A DNA stretch of 64,000 bases from Enterobacter ludwigii (GTDB lineage Bacteria; Pseudomonadota; Gammaproteobacteria; Enterobacterales; Enterobacteriaceae), in NCBI RefSeq assembly GCF_001750725.1, contig NZ_CP017280.1:4218-68217 (forward strand), given 5' to 3'. Made by a program: the position numbers and the translations under genes. Under the pieces are notes generated by a model, which made no database searches, was not told the DNA's origin, and saw nothing but the letters and a program-made list of their open reading frames with translations. Below are positions 21,948 through 32,535 of this stretch, one piece after another. Numbering within the stretch: position 1 is the first letter of the stretch; every line of letters begins with the position of its first letter.

Positions 21948-22288
21948 GGTTTCTTTGCTGCGCGTCCAGAGCGCCTAAATTATGTGGAACTCTGGACGCC
22001 CGGCTGAAGTCGTGCTAAGTTAGCTATGACTTCGTTTTAAACATATCTTGTTGTTTGAATCTTGTTTTACCCGATACTTCCCGTTGTTGACACAAACAGT
22101 GCGTGAAGTTGCTAAATTCCGGGCTTGTCACTCAATCCGTCTTGTCGTTTCAGTTCTGCGTTTTTTCCCTGTGACCAGACAGCGAACAGACATGAGTTGA
22201 TGGCCGCTAAACAGGCATGGATGACCCTGCCATACCATTCACAACATTAAGTTCGAGTATCACCCCGAGTTTAAGAACCCACACCATT
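21948..22288. promoter_or_regulatory. trxA-rho intergenic / rho leader
   Basis: 341 bp. It begins with a perfect 10-bp inverted repeat, GCGTCCAGAG / CTCTGGACGC (21962-21999, 18-nt loop), lacking a T tract. A long leader with a candidate rhoL ORF follows, ending in the C-rich unstructured stretch before rho. In E. coli rho is autoregulated by Rho-dependent termination in this leader. TTGTTGACACAAACAGTGCG near 22084 may be part of a promoter, but I cannot assign its boxes securely. Confidence 0.55.
22099..22200 (+). CDS. rhoL: Candidate rho operon leader peptide
   Basis: 33-codon ORF with a GTG start, ending …FFPVTRQRTDMS, equal in length to E. coli RhoL and sharing its PVTRQR(K/T)DMS end. The middle is in a different frame from E. 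coli, because the nucleotide match CACTCAATCCGTCTTGTCG is read differently. The nucleotide conservation may therefore reflect RNA function, not peptide sequence. Weak evidence for translation. Confidence 0.35.
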   Translation: MREVAKFRACHSIRLVVSVLRFFPVTRQRTDMS

Positions 22289-23548
22289 ATGAATCTTACC
22301 GAATTAAAGAATACGCCGGTTTCTGAGCTGATCACTCTCGGCGAAAATATGGGGCTGGAAAACCAGGCTCGTATGCGCAAGCAGGACATCATTTTCGCCA
22401 TCCTGAAGCAGCACGCTAAGAGTGGCGAAGATATCTTTGGCGACGGTGTGCTGGAGATATTGCAAGACGGATTTGGTTTCCTCCGCTCTGCAGACAGCTC
22501 CTACCTCGCCGGCCCTGACGACATCTACGTATCCCCTAGCCAAATCCGCCGTTTCAACCTCCGCACTGGTGACACCATTTCAGGTAAGATTCGTCCTCCA
22601 AAAGAGGGTGAACGCTACTTTGCGCTGTTGAAAGTGAATGAAGTTAACTTCGACAAACCGGAAAACTCCCGTAATAAGATCCTGTTTGAGAACTTAACGC
22701 CGCTGCACGCGAACTCTCGCCTGCGCATGGAGCGTGGTAACGGCTCAACTGAAGATTTAACCGCTCGCGTCCTGGATCTGGCATCGCCAATCGGTCGTGG
22801 CCAGCGTGGTCTGATCGTCGCACCGCCAAAAGCGGGTAAAACCATGCTGCTGCAGAATATCGCGCAGAGCATCGCTTATAACCACCCAGACTGCGTACTG
22901 ATGGTACTGCTGATTGACGAACGTCCGGAAGAAGTGACCGAGATGCAGCGTCTGGTTAAAGGTGAAGTGGTTGCTTCTACCTTTGACGAACCCGCATCTC
23001 GTCACGTTCAGGTTGCGGAAATGGTTATCGAGAAGGCGAAACGCCTGGTTGAACACAAGAAAGACGTGATCATCCTGCTCGACTCCATCACCCGTCTGGC
23101 GCGTGCCTACAACACCGTCGTTCCGGCTTCCGGTAAAGTGCTGACGGGGGGGGTGGACGCTAACGCCCTGCATCGTCCAAAACGCTTCTTCGGTGCGGCA
23201 CGTAACGTGGAAGAGGGCGGCAGCCTGACCATCATCGCTACGGCGCTGATCGATACGGGTTCCAAAATGGACGAAGTTATTTACGAAGAGTTTAAAGGTA
23301 CAGGTAACATGGAACTGCACCTCTCTCGTAAAATTGCTGAGAAACGCGTCTTCCCGGCTATCGACTACAACCGTTCCGGTACCCGTAAAGAAGAGCTGCT
23401 CACCACCCAGGAAGAGCTGCAGAAAATGTGGATCCTGCGCAAAATCATCCATCCAATGGGTGAAATCGACGCAATGGAGTTCCTCATTAACAAACTGGCG
23501 ATGACCAAAACTAACGACGATTTCTTCGATATGATGAAACGCTCGTAA
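22289..23548 (+). CDS. rho: Transcription termination factor Rho
   Basis: 419-aa hexameric RNA-dependent ATPase that ends untranslated transcripts. The N-terminal Rho-N helical domain ([19 protein letters not shown]) is followed by the cold-shock-like primary RNA-binding domain (about 48-118), the Walker A loop APPKAGKT (about 178-185) and the secondary-site Q/R loops in the core. The ATG at 22289 matches the invariant family start; an upstream in-frame extension to 22217 has no homology. Confidence 0.98.
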   Translation: MNLTELKNTPVSELITLGENMGLENQARMRKQDIIFAILKQHAKSGEDIFGDGVLEILQDGFGFLRSADSSYLAGPDDIYVSPSQIRRFNLRTGDTISGKIRPPKEGERYFALLKVNEVNFDKPENSRNKILFENLTPLHANSRLRMERGNGSTEDLTARVLDLASPIGRGQRGLIVAPPKAGKTMLLQNIAQSIAYNHPDCVLMVLLIDERPEEVTEMQRLVKGEVVASTFDEPASRHVQVAEMVIEKAKRLVEHKKDVIILLDSITRLARAYNTVVPASGKVLTGGVDANALHRPKRFFGAARNVEEGGSLTIIATALIDTGSKMDEVIYEEFKGTGNMELHLSRKIAEKRVFPAIDYNRSGTRKEELLTTQEELQKMWILRKIIHPMGEIDAMEFLINKLAMTKTNDDFFDMMKRS

Positions 23549-23566
23549 CGCAAATAAAGCCAGCAA

Positions 23567-23597
23567 GCGCCACGTTTTTACGTGGCGTTTTTCTTTT
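23567..23597 (+). terminator. rho terminator
   Basis: Stem CGCCACGT / ACGTGGCG with TTTT loop followed by TTTTTCTTTT, 19 nt after the rho stop. Confidence 0.9.
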
Positions 23598-23790
23598 ATG
23601 GCTTATACGCTATTAATGCAGACTCCCATTTCAGACCAGTCAGTGCGACAATAAGATAATTCGCACAGTTAAAAATATTAATAGCCTGAATAATAAACAA
23701 ATGGGGTTGTAAGAGGTATGCTTTATGCCTTCTGGCTTGGCGCCAACATGGTTATACTTCGTTGCCTGACATTTGTTGAGAACATCCATT

Positions 23791-24894
23791 GTGAACCTAC
23801 TCGATACGTTTACTGAACTAACCAGTATTTTTTTGTTTACCACTTGCTTTTTGTTTCTTGCACGCAAGGTAGCAAAATATCTGGGCTTAGTGGATAAACC
23901 CAACTTCCGTAAGCGCCATCAGGGTATGATCCCACTGGTGGGTGGCATCTCCGTCTTTGCAGGCATCTGTTTTACTTTCGCTATCGCCGACTACTACATT
24001 CCCCATGCCAGACTGTATCTGATCTGCGCCACGGTACTGGTTTTCGTTGGGGCACTTGATGATCGCTATGATATAAGCGTAAAAATTCGCGCTTTCGTTC
24101 AGGCTGCAGTCGGCATTGCTATGATGGCCGTGGCAAAACTTCATCTAAGTAGCCTGGGGTACATTTTTGGTTCGTGGGAGATGGTTCTTGGGCCATTTGG
24201 TTACTTCCTGACCCTCTTTGCCGTATGGGTCGCGATAAACGCGTTTAATATGGTAGATGGAATTGATGGTCTGCTAGGTGGCTTATCGTGTGTTTCGTTT
24301 GCAGCTATTGGGATCATTTTATGGTTTGATGGTCAATACAGCCTCGCGATGTGGTGTTTTGCCATGATCGCCGCCATTCTTCCATACATCCTTTTGAATC
24401 TAGGCGTTTTGGGTCGTCGCTATAAAGTCTTTATGGGCGATGCGGGTAGCACGTTTATAGGCTTTACCATCATTTGGATCTTGCTCGAAACCACCCAAGG
24501 TAAAACACACCCCATTAGCCCGGTGACTGCACTGTGGGTTATTGCTATTCCACTTATGGATATGGTGGCGATTATGTATCGTCGACTGCGCAAAGGGATG
24601 AGTCCTTTTTCGGCCGACCGCCAGCATATCCATCATCTCATTATGCGAGCGGGTTTCACTTCCCGACAGGCCTTTGTTCTGATTACGCTGGCGGCTGCTA
24701 TTCTGGCCGCAATTGGAGTTGCAGCGGAATATGCCCACTTTATTCCCGAATGGGTAATGTTGGTACTGTTCTTGCTAGCATTTTCCCTTTACGGCTATTG
24801 TATTAAACGCGCCTGGAAAGTAGCGCGTTTCATTAAGCGTATAAAACGCAGGATGCGTCGAGATAGTGACAACAATCCAACTTTAACTAAATAA
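23791..24894 (+). CDS. wecA: UDP-GlcNAc:undecaprenyl-phosphate GlcNAc-1-P transferase
   Basis: Inner-membrane enzyme that starts ECA (and many O-antigens) by moving GlcNAc-1-P from UDP-GlcNAc to undecaprenyl phosphate, forming lipid I. 367 aa with about 11 membrane segments. The GALDDRYDISVK motif carries the catalytic Asp pair, NMVDGIDGL the Mg-binding region, and DRQHIHHL the nucleotide-binding HIHH motif. A GTG start (VNLLDTFTEL) at 23791 is preferred over an upstream ATG at 23773 because the family begins MNLL. First gene of the ECA cluster. Confidence 0.96.
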   Translation: MNLLDTFTELTSIFLFTTCFLFLARKVAKYLGLVDKPNFRKRHQGMIPLVGGISVFAGICFTFAIADYYIPHARLYLICATVLVFVGALDDRYDISVKIRAFVQAAVGIAMMAVAKLHLSSLGYIFGSWEMVLGPFGYFLTLFAVWVAINAFNMVDGIDGLLGGLSCVSFAAIGIILWFDGQYSLAMWCFAMIAAILPYILLNLGVLGRRYKVFMGDAGSTFIGFTIIWILLETTQGKTHPISPVTALWVIAIPLMDMVAIMYRRLRKGMSPFSADRQHIHHLIMRAGFTSRQAFVLITLAAAILAAIGVAAEYAHFIPEWVMLVLFLLAFSLYGYCIKRAWKVARFIKRIKRRMRRDSDNNPTLTK

Positions 24895-24906
24895 AATGGG
24901 ACTGTG

Positions 24907-25953
24907 ATGACTCAACCGTTGGCGGGAGCAAAATCAGAGATGACCGAGAATGAGCTGGATATCCGTGGCTTGTTTCGCGTTCTATGGGCAGGCAAGCTTT
25001 GGATAATAGGCATCGCATTAGGATTCGCGCTCCTCGCGCTCGCATACACTTTCTTTGCAAAACAAGAGTGGAGCGCTACGGCAATCACAGATAAACCAAC
25101 GGTTAACATGCTCGGGGGGTTCTATTCCCAGCAGCAGTTCCTGCGTAATCTGGATATCAAAGCCAGTCTGGCCACGCCAGACCAGACTTCCGTCATGGAT
25201 GAGGCCTATAAAGAGTTTGTGATGCAGCTGGCTTCATGGGATACGCGCCGTGATTTCTGGAGCCAGACGGATTATTACAAGCAACGAATGGTGGGCAACA
25301 GTAAAGCCGATGCCGCGCTGCTGGATGACATGATTAACAACATTCAGTTTATGCCGGGAGATGCGCTGCGTAACGTCAACGACAGCGTCAAGCTGATTGC
25401 CGAAACCGCGCCGGATGCCAATAACCTGTTGCGGCAGTATGTTGCCTTCGCCAGCCAGCGTGCGGCAAGCCACCTGAATGAAGAGCTGAAAGGTGCCTGG
25501 GCTGCCCGTACTATCCAGATGAAAGCGCAGGTTAAACGTCAGGAAGAGGTGGCTAAAGCCATCTTCGCCCGCCGTGTACACAATATTGAGCAGGCGCTGA
25601 AAATTGCCGAACAGCACAATATTTCCCGCACTGAGACGGACGTGCCGGCAGATGAACTGCCGGATTCCGAAATGTTCCTTCTCGGGCGCCCAATGCTGCA
25701 GGCTCGACTGGAAAACCTCCAGGCCGTTGGCCCTGATTTTGACCTCGACTACGATCAAAACCGCGCGATGCTGAACACCCTGAATGTCGGTCCAACAATG
25801 GATCCGCTTTTTCAGACCTATCGTTATTTGCGAACGCCTGAAGAGCCTGTAAAACGCGATAGTCCGCGCCGCGCATTCCTGATGATCATGTGGGGGATTG
25901 TGGGTGCACTGACTGGCGCTGGCGTGGCGTTAACGCGTCGTCGCACTAACTAA
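24907..25953 (+). CDS. wzzE: ECA chain-length regulator WzzE
   Basis: 348-aa polysaccharide co-polymerase that sets the modal length of ECA chains made by WzyE. It has the Wzz domain with one membrane segment near residues 32-52 (LWIIGIALGFALLALAYTFF), a long periplasmic coiled-coil part, and a C-terminal membrane segment (AFLMIMWGIVGALTGAGVAL). The ATG at 24907 follows a GTG codon; the family starts at MTQP. It begins 12 nt after wecA. Confidence 0.96.
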   Translation: MTQPLAGAKSEMTENELDIRGLFRVLWAGKLWIIGIALGFALLALAYTFFAKQEWSATAITDKPTVNMLGGFYSQQQFLRNLDIKASLATPDQTSVMDEAYKEFVMQLASWDTRRDFWSQTDYYKQRMVGNSKADAALLDDMINNIQFMPGDALRNVNDSVKLIAETAPDANNLLRQYVAFASQRAASHLNEELKGAWAARTIQMKAQVKRQEEVAKAIFARRVHNIEQALKIAEQHNISRTETDVPADELPDSEMFLLGRPMLQARLENLQAVGPDFDLDYDQNRAMLNTLNVGPTMDPLFQTYRYLRTPEEPVKRDSPRRAFLMIMWGIVGALTGAGVALTRRRTN

Positions 25954-25963
25954 AACGCCGTCT

Positions 25964-25989
25964 ACGATGAAGGCTGCGGCCTTCATCGT
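25964..25989 (+). repeat. wzzE-wecB intergenic hairpin
   Basis: Perfect 11-bp stem ACGATGAAGGC / GCCTTCATCGT with tetraloop TGCG, 10 nt after wzzE and 20 nt before wecB. Without a T tract it is not a classic terminator. It may stabilise the upstream wecA-wzzE message or act as a processing site. Confidence 0.7.
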
Positions 25990-26008
25990 CTAATCGAAGA
26001 GAATCGAT

Positions 26009-27139
26009 GTGAAAGTACTTACCGTATTTGGCACCAGGCCGGAGGCCATAAAGATGGCGCCTCTGGTTCATGCGCTGGCCAGTGATCCTGATATTGAAGC
26101 GAAGGTGTGTGTTACTGCCCAACACCGTGAGATGCTCGATCAGGTCTTAACTCTCTTTTCTATCGTCCCGGATTACGATCTCAATATTATGAAGCCGGGG
26201 CAGGGGTTAACGGAGATAACCTGCCGTATTCTGCAAGAGCTCAAGCCGATTCTGGAGTCCTTCAAACCTGACGTGGTTCTGGTGCATGGCGATACCACCA
26301 CCACGGTGGCAACCAGCCTGGCTGCGTTTTACCAGCGAATTCCTGTCGGCCACGTTGAGGCGGGTCTGCGTACCGGCAACCTTTATTCGCCGTGGCCCGA
26401 AGAGGCCAACCGCACACTCACCGGCCATCTGGCGATGTACCATTTTGCGCCCACCGAAAATTCACGACAGAACCTGCTGCGTGAAAATATTGCCGACAAC
26501 AAAATCTTTGTCACCGGGAATACGGTGATTGATGCCCTGATTTGGGTTCGTGACCGCGTGCTGTCAAACAACGATCTTCAGAAAGAACTCGCCGCACGCT
26601 ACCCCTTCCTGGACAATGGCAAAAAAACCATTCTGGTCACCGGCCACCGTCGCGAGAGCTTTGGACGCGGCTTTGAGCAAATCTGCCATGCCCTGGCGGA
26701 AATCGCCGCGCAGAATCAAAATGTGCAGATTGTCTACCCGGTACACCTTAATCCTAACGTCAGCGAGCCGGTCAATCGTATCCTTGGGCATATAGAAAAC
26801 GTCCTGCTGATTGAACCGCAGGACTACTTGCCGTTTGTCTGGCTGATGAACCACGCCTGGCTGATCCTGACCGATTCCGGTGGTATTCAGGAAGAGGCGC
26901 CGTCTCTCGGCAAGCCTGTGCTGGTCATGCGTGAAACGACCGAACGCCCGGAAGCGGTGAAAGCGGGCACGGTACGTCTGGTCGGCACCAATGCACAGCT
27001 GATCGTCGAAGAGGTGACGCGCCTGCTTCACGACGACGAAGAGTATCAGGCGATGAGTCGGGCCCATAACCCGTATGGTGATGGGCAGGCTTGTGGCCGT
27101 ATTTTGCATGCACTTAAACACAATCGGGTATCGCTATGA
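26009..27139 (+). CDS. wecB: UDP-GlcNAc 2-epimerase
   Basis: Non-hydrolysing epimerase converting UDP-GlcNAc to UDP-ManNAc for the second ECA sugar. 376 aa, exactly the E. coli length, with the family pattern [39 protein letters not shown] and [18 protein letters not shown]. It starts with GTG. Its stop overlaps wecC in ATGA. Confidence 0.97.
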   Translation: MKVLTVFGTRPEAIKMAPLVHALASDPDIEAKVCVTAQHREMLDQVLTLFSIVPDYDLNIMKPGQGLTEITCRILQELKPILESFKPDVVLVHGDTTTTVATSLAAFYQRIPVGHVEAGLRTGNLYSPWPEEANRTLTGHLAMYHFAPTENSRQNLLRENIADNKIFVTGNTVIDALIWVRDRVLSNNDLQKELAARYPFLDNGKKTILVTGHRRESFGRGFEQICHALAEIAAQNQNVQIVYPVHLNPNVSEPVNRILGHIENVLLIEPQDYLPFVWLMNHAWLILTDSGGIQEEAPSLGKPVLVMRETTERPEAVKAGTVRLVGTNAQLIVEEVTRLLHDDEEYQAMSRAHNPYGDGQACGRILHALKHNRVSL

Positions 27140-28398
27140 GTTTTACTACCATCTCTGTCATTGGTCTTGGCTACATTGGCTTGCCCACAGCGGCAGCGTT
27201 TGCCTCCCGTCAAAAACAGGTTGTGGGCGTGGATATCAACGCGCGTGCGGTGGAAACCATTAACCGTGGCGAAATTCATATCGTGGAGCCCGATCTCGAC
27301 CGCGTGGTGAAAGAGGCGGTTGATGGAGGATTCCTGCGTGCCAGCACGACGCCGGTCGAGGCGGATGCATATCTTATTGCGGTGCCAACCCCCTTTAAAG
27401 GCGACCATGAGCCCGACATGGCTTACGTCGAAGCGGCGGCAAAATCGATTGCACCGGTCCTGAAAAAAGGGGCTCTGGTGATCCTGGAGTCCACTTCGCC
27501 CGTCGGTGCTACCGAACAGATGGCGCAGTGGCTGGCGCAAGCCCGACCTGACTTACGCTTCCCGCAGCAGGCGGGCGAGCAAGCTGATATCAATATTGCT
27601 TACTGTCCTGAGCGTGTGCTGCCAGGTCAGGTGATGGTAGAGCTGATTAAAAACGATCGCGTGATCGGCGGCATGACGCCAGTCTGTTCTGCACGCGCCA
27701 GCGCGCTTTACAAGATTTTCCTTGAAGGCGAATGTGTGGTGACCAACTCCCGCACCGCCGAAATGTGCAAGCTCACGGAAAACAGTTTCCGGGACGTGAA
27801 TATCGCCTTCGCGAATGAACTGTCGCTGATTTGCGCCGATCAGGGGATAAACGTCTGGGAGTTGATTAGCCTGGCGAATCGCCATCCGCGCGTGAATATC
27901 CTCCAGCCTGGCCCGGGCGTGGGCGGTCACTGTATCGCTGTCGACCCGTGGTTTATTGTGGCGCAAAACCCGGCGCAGGCCCGCCTGATCCGCACCGCGC
28001 GTGAAGTGAATGACAGCAAGCCACACTGGGTGCTCAGTCAGGTAAAAGCCACCGTAGCGGACTGTCTGGCTGAGAGCGGCAAACGCGCCAGTGAGCTGAA
28101 AATTGCCTGCTTTGGTCTGGCATTCAAACCGAATATTGACGACTTACGCGAAAGCCCGGCGATGGAGATTGCAGAGATGATCGCTGGCTGGCACACCGGC
28201 GAAACGCTGGTGGTTGAACCCAATATTCATGAACTGCCGGCAAAACTGGCGGGCCACTGTACGTTGACCGCGCTGGATGAGGCGCTGGCGACGGCGGATG
28301 TGCTGGTGCTGCTGGTGGATCATAAAGAATTTAAAGCGACGTCCGGTGATGCCGTACGCCAACAGTATGTGGTTGATACGAAAGGTGTCTGGCGTTGA
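27136..28398 (+). CDS. wecC: UDP-ManNAc dehydrogenase
   Basis: NAD-dependent oxidation of UDP-ManNAc to UDP-ManNAcA, the second ECA sugar donor. 420 aa. Rossmann loop [14 protein letters not shown] near residues 10-23, and catalytic Cys in [15 protein letters not shown]. Its final codons overlap wecD by 4 nt (TTGA). In E. coli K-12, rffG and rffH lie between these two genes. Confidence 0.97.
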   Translation: MSFTTISVIGLGYIGLPTAAAFASRQKQVVGVDINARAVETINRGEIHIVEPDLDRVVKEAVDGGFLRASTTPVEADAYLIAVPTPFKGDHEPDMAYVEAAAKSIAPVLKKGALVILESTSPVGATEQMAQWLAQARPDLRFPQQAGEQADINIAYCPERVLPGQVMVELIKNDRVIGGMTPVCSARASALYKIFLEGECVVTNSRTAEMCKLTENSFRDVNIAFANELSLICADQGINVWELISLANRHPRVNILQPGPGVGGHCIAVDPWFIVAQNPAQARLIRTAREVNDSKPHWVLSQVKATVADCLAESGKRASELKIACFGLAFKPNIDDLRESPAMEIAEMIAGWHTGETLVVEPNIHELPAKLAGHCTLTALDEALATADVLVLLVDHKEFKATSGDAVRQQYVVDTKGVWR

Positions 28399-29072
28399 GC
28401 CACCTGAAGGGGGTTCTCGAGTCCCTTGAGTGGGAGAGTGCCTTTTTTGGTCTGCCATCAGCCATCGTACGCCTGCGCGACGATGCGCCGGTTCTGACTG
28501 ACGCCGACTTCACCGCCTGGCCGCGGGTACAGGCCAGGATCCCCGCAGACCGTGCCGACCTGCTCGATGCGCTCCAGCAACAAGGTTTTCAGCTGGTTGA
28601 AGGCGAGGTTGATCTGTCCATTACGCTCGTCTGCCATGATTCGCCCGGTGCGGAAGTGGCAACGGAGCAGGATATCCCCGCGCTGCGTCAGATGGCGGCG
28701 CAGGCGTTTGCCCGGAGCCGTTTTCGCGCACCGTGGTATGCACCGGACGACAGTGGGCGTTTCTACGCCCAGTGGGTAGAGAACGCGGTAAAAGGCACCT
28801 TTGACCATGTGTGCCTGGTGTTTCGCACTGCAGACGGCCAGATTGAGGGATTTGTCTCGCTTCGTAAGCTCAACGCGAACGAGGGGCGTATTGGTTTATT
28901 AGCCGGGCGCGGCATGGGCGAAAAACTCATGCAGGCGGCGCTTCACTGGGCGCAGCAGCAACAGCTTTTGACTCTGCGGGTGGCAACCCAGATGGGCAAC
29001 ACCGCCGCGCTTAAACGTTATATCGCGAGTGGTGCCAACATCGACGCCACCGCTTACTGGTTATACAGGTGA
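28395..29072 (+). CDS. wecD: dTDP-fucosamine acetyltransferase
   Basis: GNAT acetyltransferase that uses acetyl-CoA to N-acetylate dTDP-4-amino-4,6-dideoxygalactose, giving dTDP-Fuc4NAc. 225 aa. The C-terminal acetyl-CoA-binding region ([20 protein letters not shown]) and the end [20 protein letters not shown] match the family; the N-terminus is less conserved. The TTG start is inferred from overlap with the wecC stop and alignment length (224 aa in E. coli). Confidence 0.93.
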   Translation: MSHLKGVLESLEWESAFFGLPSAIVRLRDDAPVLTDADFTAWPRVQARIPADRADLLDALQQQGFQLVEGEVDLSITLVCHDSPGAEVATEQDIPALRQMAAQAFARSRFRAPWYAPDDSGRFYAQWVENAVKGTFDHVCLVFRTADGQIEGFVSLRKLNANEGRIGLLAGRGMGEKLMQAALHWAQQQQLLTLRVATQMGNTAALKRYIASGANIDATAYWLYR

Positions 29073-29076
29073 CAAG

Positions 29077-30207
29077 ATGATTCCATTTAACGCACCACCC
29101 GTCGTGGGCACTGAACTCGACTATATGCAGTCTGCTATGGGCAGCGGCAAACTCTGTGGTGACGGTGGTTTTACCCGTCGCTGCCAGCAGTGGATGGAGC
29201 AGCGGTTTCACAGCGCTAAAGTCCTGCTGACCCCGTCCTGTACCGCATCGCTGGAAATGGCGGCGTTGCTGCTGGATATCCAGCCGGGCGATGAAGTGAT
29301 CATGCCGAGCTATACCTTCGTTTCTACGGCGAATGCCTTTGTCCTGCGTGGTGCGAAAATCGTCTTTGTGGATATTCGCCCGGATACCATGAACATTGAT
29401 GAGACGCTGATTGAAGCGGCAATCACGGACAAAACGCGCGCGATTGTGCCGGTTCACTACGCGGGTGTGGCGTGTGAGATGGACACCATCATGGCGATCG
29501 CCAAAAAACATGACCTGTTCGTGGTTGAAGATGCCGCTCAGGGCGTGATGTCGACCTATAAAGGTCGAGCGCTGGGAACGATCGGCCATATCGGCTGCTT
29601 TAGCTTCCACGAAACCAAAAACTATACCGCCGGTGGCGAAGGTGGTGCGACGCTGATTAACGACCGTGCGCTGGTCGAGCGCGCGGAAGTGATCCGTGAA
29701 AAAGGCACCAACCGCAGCCAGTTCTTCCGGGGGCAGGTAGACAAATATACCTGGCGCGATATTGGCTCAAGCTATTTGATGGCCGATCTGCAGGCGGCAT
29801 ACCTGTGGGCGCAGCTGGAGGCAGCGGACCGCATTAATCTTCAGCGCTTGTCCCTGTGGCAAACTTATTACGACGCGCTGCAACCGCTGGCCCAAGCCGG
29901 GCGAATTGAGCTGCCGACCCTTCCGGCTGATTGCGTCCATAATGCCCATATGTTCTATATCAAACTGCGCGATAACGACGATCGCAGCAAGTTGATTGCC
30001 TGGCTAAAAGAAGCCGAAATTCTGGCGGTGTTCCACTATATCCCGCTGCATTCCAGCCCGGCAGGAGAGGCATTTGGGGTATTCGCGGGTGAAGATCGCT
30101 ACACCACGAAAGAAAGTGAGCGTTTGCTTCGTTTGCCACTGTTCTACAACCTCGCGCCTGTTAACCAGCGTACGGTGATTAACACCCTTCTGAGTTATTT
30201 CGGCTGA
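29077..30207 (+). CDS. wecE: dTDP-4-amino-4,6-dideoxygalactose transaminase
   Basis: PLP aminotransferase of the DegT/DnrJ family that aminates dTDP-4-keto-6-deoxyglucose with glutamate. 376 aa. PLP Lys181 lies in FSFHETKNYTAGGEGG, and EDAAQ carries the pyridine-nitrogen Asp. The ATG at 29077 (MIPFNAPPVVG) lies 4 nt after the wecD stop. Its substrate needs RffG/RmlB activity, which this cluster lacks. Confidence 0.97.
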   Translation: MIPFNAPPVVGTELDYMQSAMGSGKLCGDGGFTRRCQQWMEQRFHSAKVLLTPSCTASLEMAALLLDIQPGDEVIMPSYTFVSTANAFVLRGAKIVFVDIRPDTMNIDETLIEAAITDKTRAIVPVHYAGVACEMDTIMAIAKKHDLFVVEDAAQGVMSTYKGRALGTIGHIGCFSFHETKNYTAGGEGGATLINDRALVERAEVIREKGTNRSQFFRGQVDKYTWRDIGSSYLMADLQAAYLWAQLEAADRINLQRLSLWQTYYDALQPLAQAGRIELPTLPADCVHNAHMFYIKLRDNDDRSKLIAWLKEAEILAVFHYIPLHSSPAGEAFGVFAGEDRYTTKESERLLRLPLFYNLAPVNQRTVINTLLSYFG

Positions 30208-30208
30208 T

Positions 30209-31459
30209 ATGTCTCTGGCAAAAGCATCGGTGTGGACCGCCGCGTCCACACTTGTCAAAATTGGCGCCGGGCTACTGGTCGTCAAGCTGCTGGCCGTCTC
30301 ATTCGGCCCTTCAGGCGTCGGGCTGGCAGGCAATTTCCGTCAGCTTGTGACCGTCCTTGGGGTACTGGCTGGCGCAGGGATTTTCAACGGCGTCACGAAA
30401 TACGTTGCGCAGTACCATGATGATGCGGCCCAGCTTCGCCGTGTTGTCGGTACATCCTCGGCGATGGTCACCGGCTTTTCGACCCTGATGGCGGTTATTT
30501 TCCTGCTGGCAGCGGCACCCATAAGCCAGGGGTTATTTGGTCACACCCATTATCAGGGGCTGGTTCGTCTGGTCGCGCTGGTTCAGCTGGGCATTGCCTG
30601 GGCTAACCTGTTATTGGCGCTGATGAAAGGCTTTCGTGATGCGGCCGGGAACGCACTGGCGTTAATCCTCGGCAGCGTCATCGGCGTGATTGCCTACTAT
30701 TTTTGTTATCGGCTGGGCGGCTATGAAGGCGCGTTGCTGGGGCTGGCGCTGGTACCGGCATTAGTGGTCGTTCCGGCGGCGTTCATGCTAATGCGTCGGG
30801 GCACCATTCCGTTGAGTTACCTGAAACCTCAATGGGACAAGGTGCTGGCAAGCAAGCTGGGAAAATTTACCCTGATGGCGCTCATCACCTCCGTCACGCT
30901 CCCTGTCGCCTACGTGATGATGCGAAACCTGCTGGCGGCGCATTACAGCTGGGACGAAGTTGGGATTTGGCAAGGGGTGAGCAGTATTTCCGATGCCTAC
31001 CTCCAATTTATAACGGCTTCCTTTAGCGTCTATTTGCTGCCAACCTTATCGCGCCTGACCTCCAGGCAGGATATCACGCGCGAAATTTCCCGCTCACTGC
31101 GGTTTGTCCTTCCCGCCGTTGCGGCAGCCAGTTTAACCGTATGGCTATTGCGCGATGTCGCCATCTGGCTGCTCTTCTCCGCGAAGTTTACCGCCATGCG
31201 CGATCTGTTTGCCTGGCAACTGGTGGGCGATGTTCTAAAAGTGGGGGCTTACGTTTTTGGTTATCTGGTGATTGCGAAAGCCTCGCTACGGTTGTATATC
31301 CTGGCGGAAATCAGCCAGTTTGCATTACTGACCGCATTCTCACACTGGTTGATCCCGGCACACGGTGCGCTGGGGGCGGCTCAGGCCTATATGGCAACCT
31401 ATATCGTTTATTTCGCTGCCTGTTGCGGCGTATTTTTACTTTGGCGTAAACGCGCATGA
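30209..31459 (+). CDS. wzxE: ECA lipid III flippase
   Basis: Inner-membrane MATE/MVF-like translocase that flips Und-PP-GlcNAc-ManNAcA-Fuc4NAc to the periplasmic face. 416 aa with about 12 hydrophobic segments, from [20 protein letters not shown] to the C-terminal [17 protein letters not shown]. It begins 1 nt after the wecE stop and overlaps wecF by 4 nt. Confidence 0.96.
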   Translation: MSLAKASVWTAASTLVKIGAGLLVVKLLAVSFGPSGVGLAGNFRQLVTVLGVLAGAGIFNGVTKYVAQYHDDAAQLRRVVGTSSAMVTGFSTLMAVIFLLAAAPISQGLFGHTHYQGLVRLVALVQLGIAWANLLLALMKGFRDAAGNALALILGSVIGVIAYYFCYRLGGYEGALLGLALVPALVVVPAAFMLMRRGTIPLSYLKPQWDKVLASKLGKFTLMALITSVTLPVAYVMMRNLLAAHYSWDEVGIWQGVSSISDAYLQFITASFSVYLLPTLSRLTSRQDITREISRSLRFVLPAVAAASLTVWLLRDVAIWLLFSAKFTAMRDLFAWQLVGDVLKVGAYVFGYLVIAKASLRLYILAEISQFALLTAFSHWLIPAHGALGAAQAYMATYIVYFAACCGVFLLWRKRA

Positions 31460-32535
31460 CTGCACTGATTCACATACTGGGATCGGATATCCCACACCAT
31501 AACCAGACCGTGTTACGGTTCTTCAATGATGAACTGGCATCGGGGGATCCCGACGCTCGTGAGTTTATGGTTGCCGGTCAGGATAATGGCCTGAGCGTGG
31601 CGTGTCCGGCGCTGACTCTCTCTTTCTGGCCGGACAAGGCTGCGCTGGCGAAGGCGGTTGTTGCCAAAGCCAAAGCGGATCGTGAGCAACGTTTCTTTTT
31701 CCATGGGCAGTTTAATACCGGCCTGTGGCTGGCGCTCCTGAGCGGGGGGATCAAACCTTCGCAGTGCAGCTGGCATATCTGGGGAGCCGATCTCTACGAA
31801 GTCTCCAGCGGCTGGAAATTCCGTCTTTTCTACCCGTTGCGGCGCATGGCGCAGGGGCGTGTGGGATGCGTTTTCGCGACCCGTGGCGATCTCAATTATT
31901 TTGCTAAACGCCACCCTGACGTACGCGGTGAGCTACTCTATTTCCCGACCCGAATGAACCCGGCGCTGAACAACATGGCGAATGATACGCCGCGCGAGGG
32001 TAAACTGACGATTCTGGTGGGTAATTCAGGCGATCGCAGCAATGAACATCTTACCGCGCTCAGGGCGGTACATCAGCAGTTTGGCGACACCGTCAATGTG
32101 ATTGTGCCGATGGGGTATCCGGCCAATAACGATGCCTATATTGATGAGGTCCGCCAGCAGGCACTCGCGTTATTTAGCGCCGGGAATGTGCACATTCTCC
32201 ACGATAAGCTGGAATTTGATGAGTATCTTGCGCTGCTGCGTCGGTGCGATCTGGGCTATTTCATCTTTGCCCGTCAGCAAGGAATTGGCACGCTGTGTCT
32301 GCTGATTCAGGCGGGTGTGCCCTGCGTACTCAATCGCGAAAACCCGTTCTGGCAGGACATGGCGGAGCAGCATCTGCCGGTGCTGTTTACTTCCGATGTG
32401 CTTAACGAAGAGGTGGTCCGGGAAGCGCAGAGACAACTGGCGCTGGTGGACAAAAGTGCCATCGACTTCTTTAGCCCGAACTACCTCACGCCGTGGCACC
32501 GCGCGCTGCGTATCGCTGCAGGAGACAAAGCATGA
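31456..32535 (+). CDS. wecF: Fuc4NAc transferase
   Basis: Glycosyltransferase (Pfam family 56) adding Fuc4NAc from dTDP-Fuc4NAc to ECA lipid II to form lipid III. 359 aa, identical in length to E. coli WecF. Recognisable stretches are [37 protein letters not shown] and [20 protein letters not shown]. Cytoplasmic or peripheral, no signal peptide. Overlaps both neighbours by 4 nt. Confidence 0.96.
   Translation: MTALIHILGSDIPHHNQTVLRFFNDELASGDPDAREFMVAGQDNGLSVACPALTLSFWPDKAALAKAVVAKAKADREQRFFFHGQFNTGLWLALLSGGIKPSQCSWHIWGADLYEVSSGWKFRLFYPLRRMAQGRVGCVFATRGDLNYFAKRHPDVRGELLYFPTRMNPALNNMANDTPREGKLTILVGNSGDRSNEHLTALRAVHQQFGDTVNVIVPMGYPANNDAYIDEVRQQALALFSAGNVHILHDKLEFDEYLALLRRCDLGYFIFARQQGIGTLCLLIQAGVPCVLNRENPFWQDMAEQHLPVLFTSDVLNEEVVREAQRQLALVDKSAIDFFSPNYLTPWHRALRIAAGDKA

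Noticed and set aside
22757..23566. 269-aa open frame antisense to rho
   Set aside because: Shadow of the highly conserved rho gene, without a promoter or ribosome-binding site.
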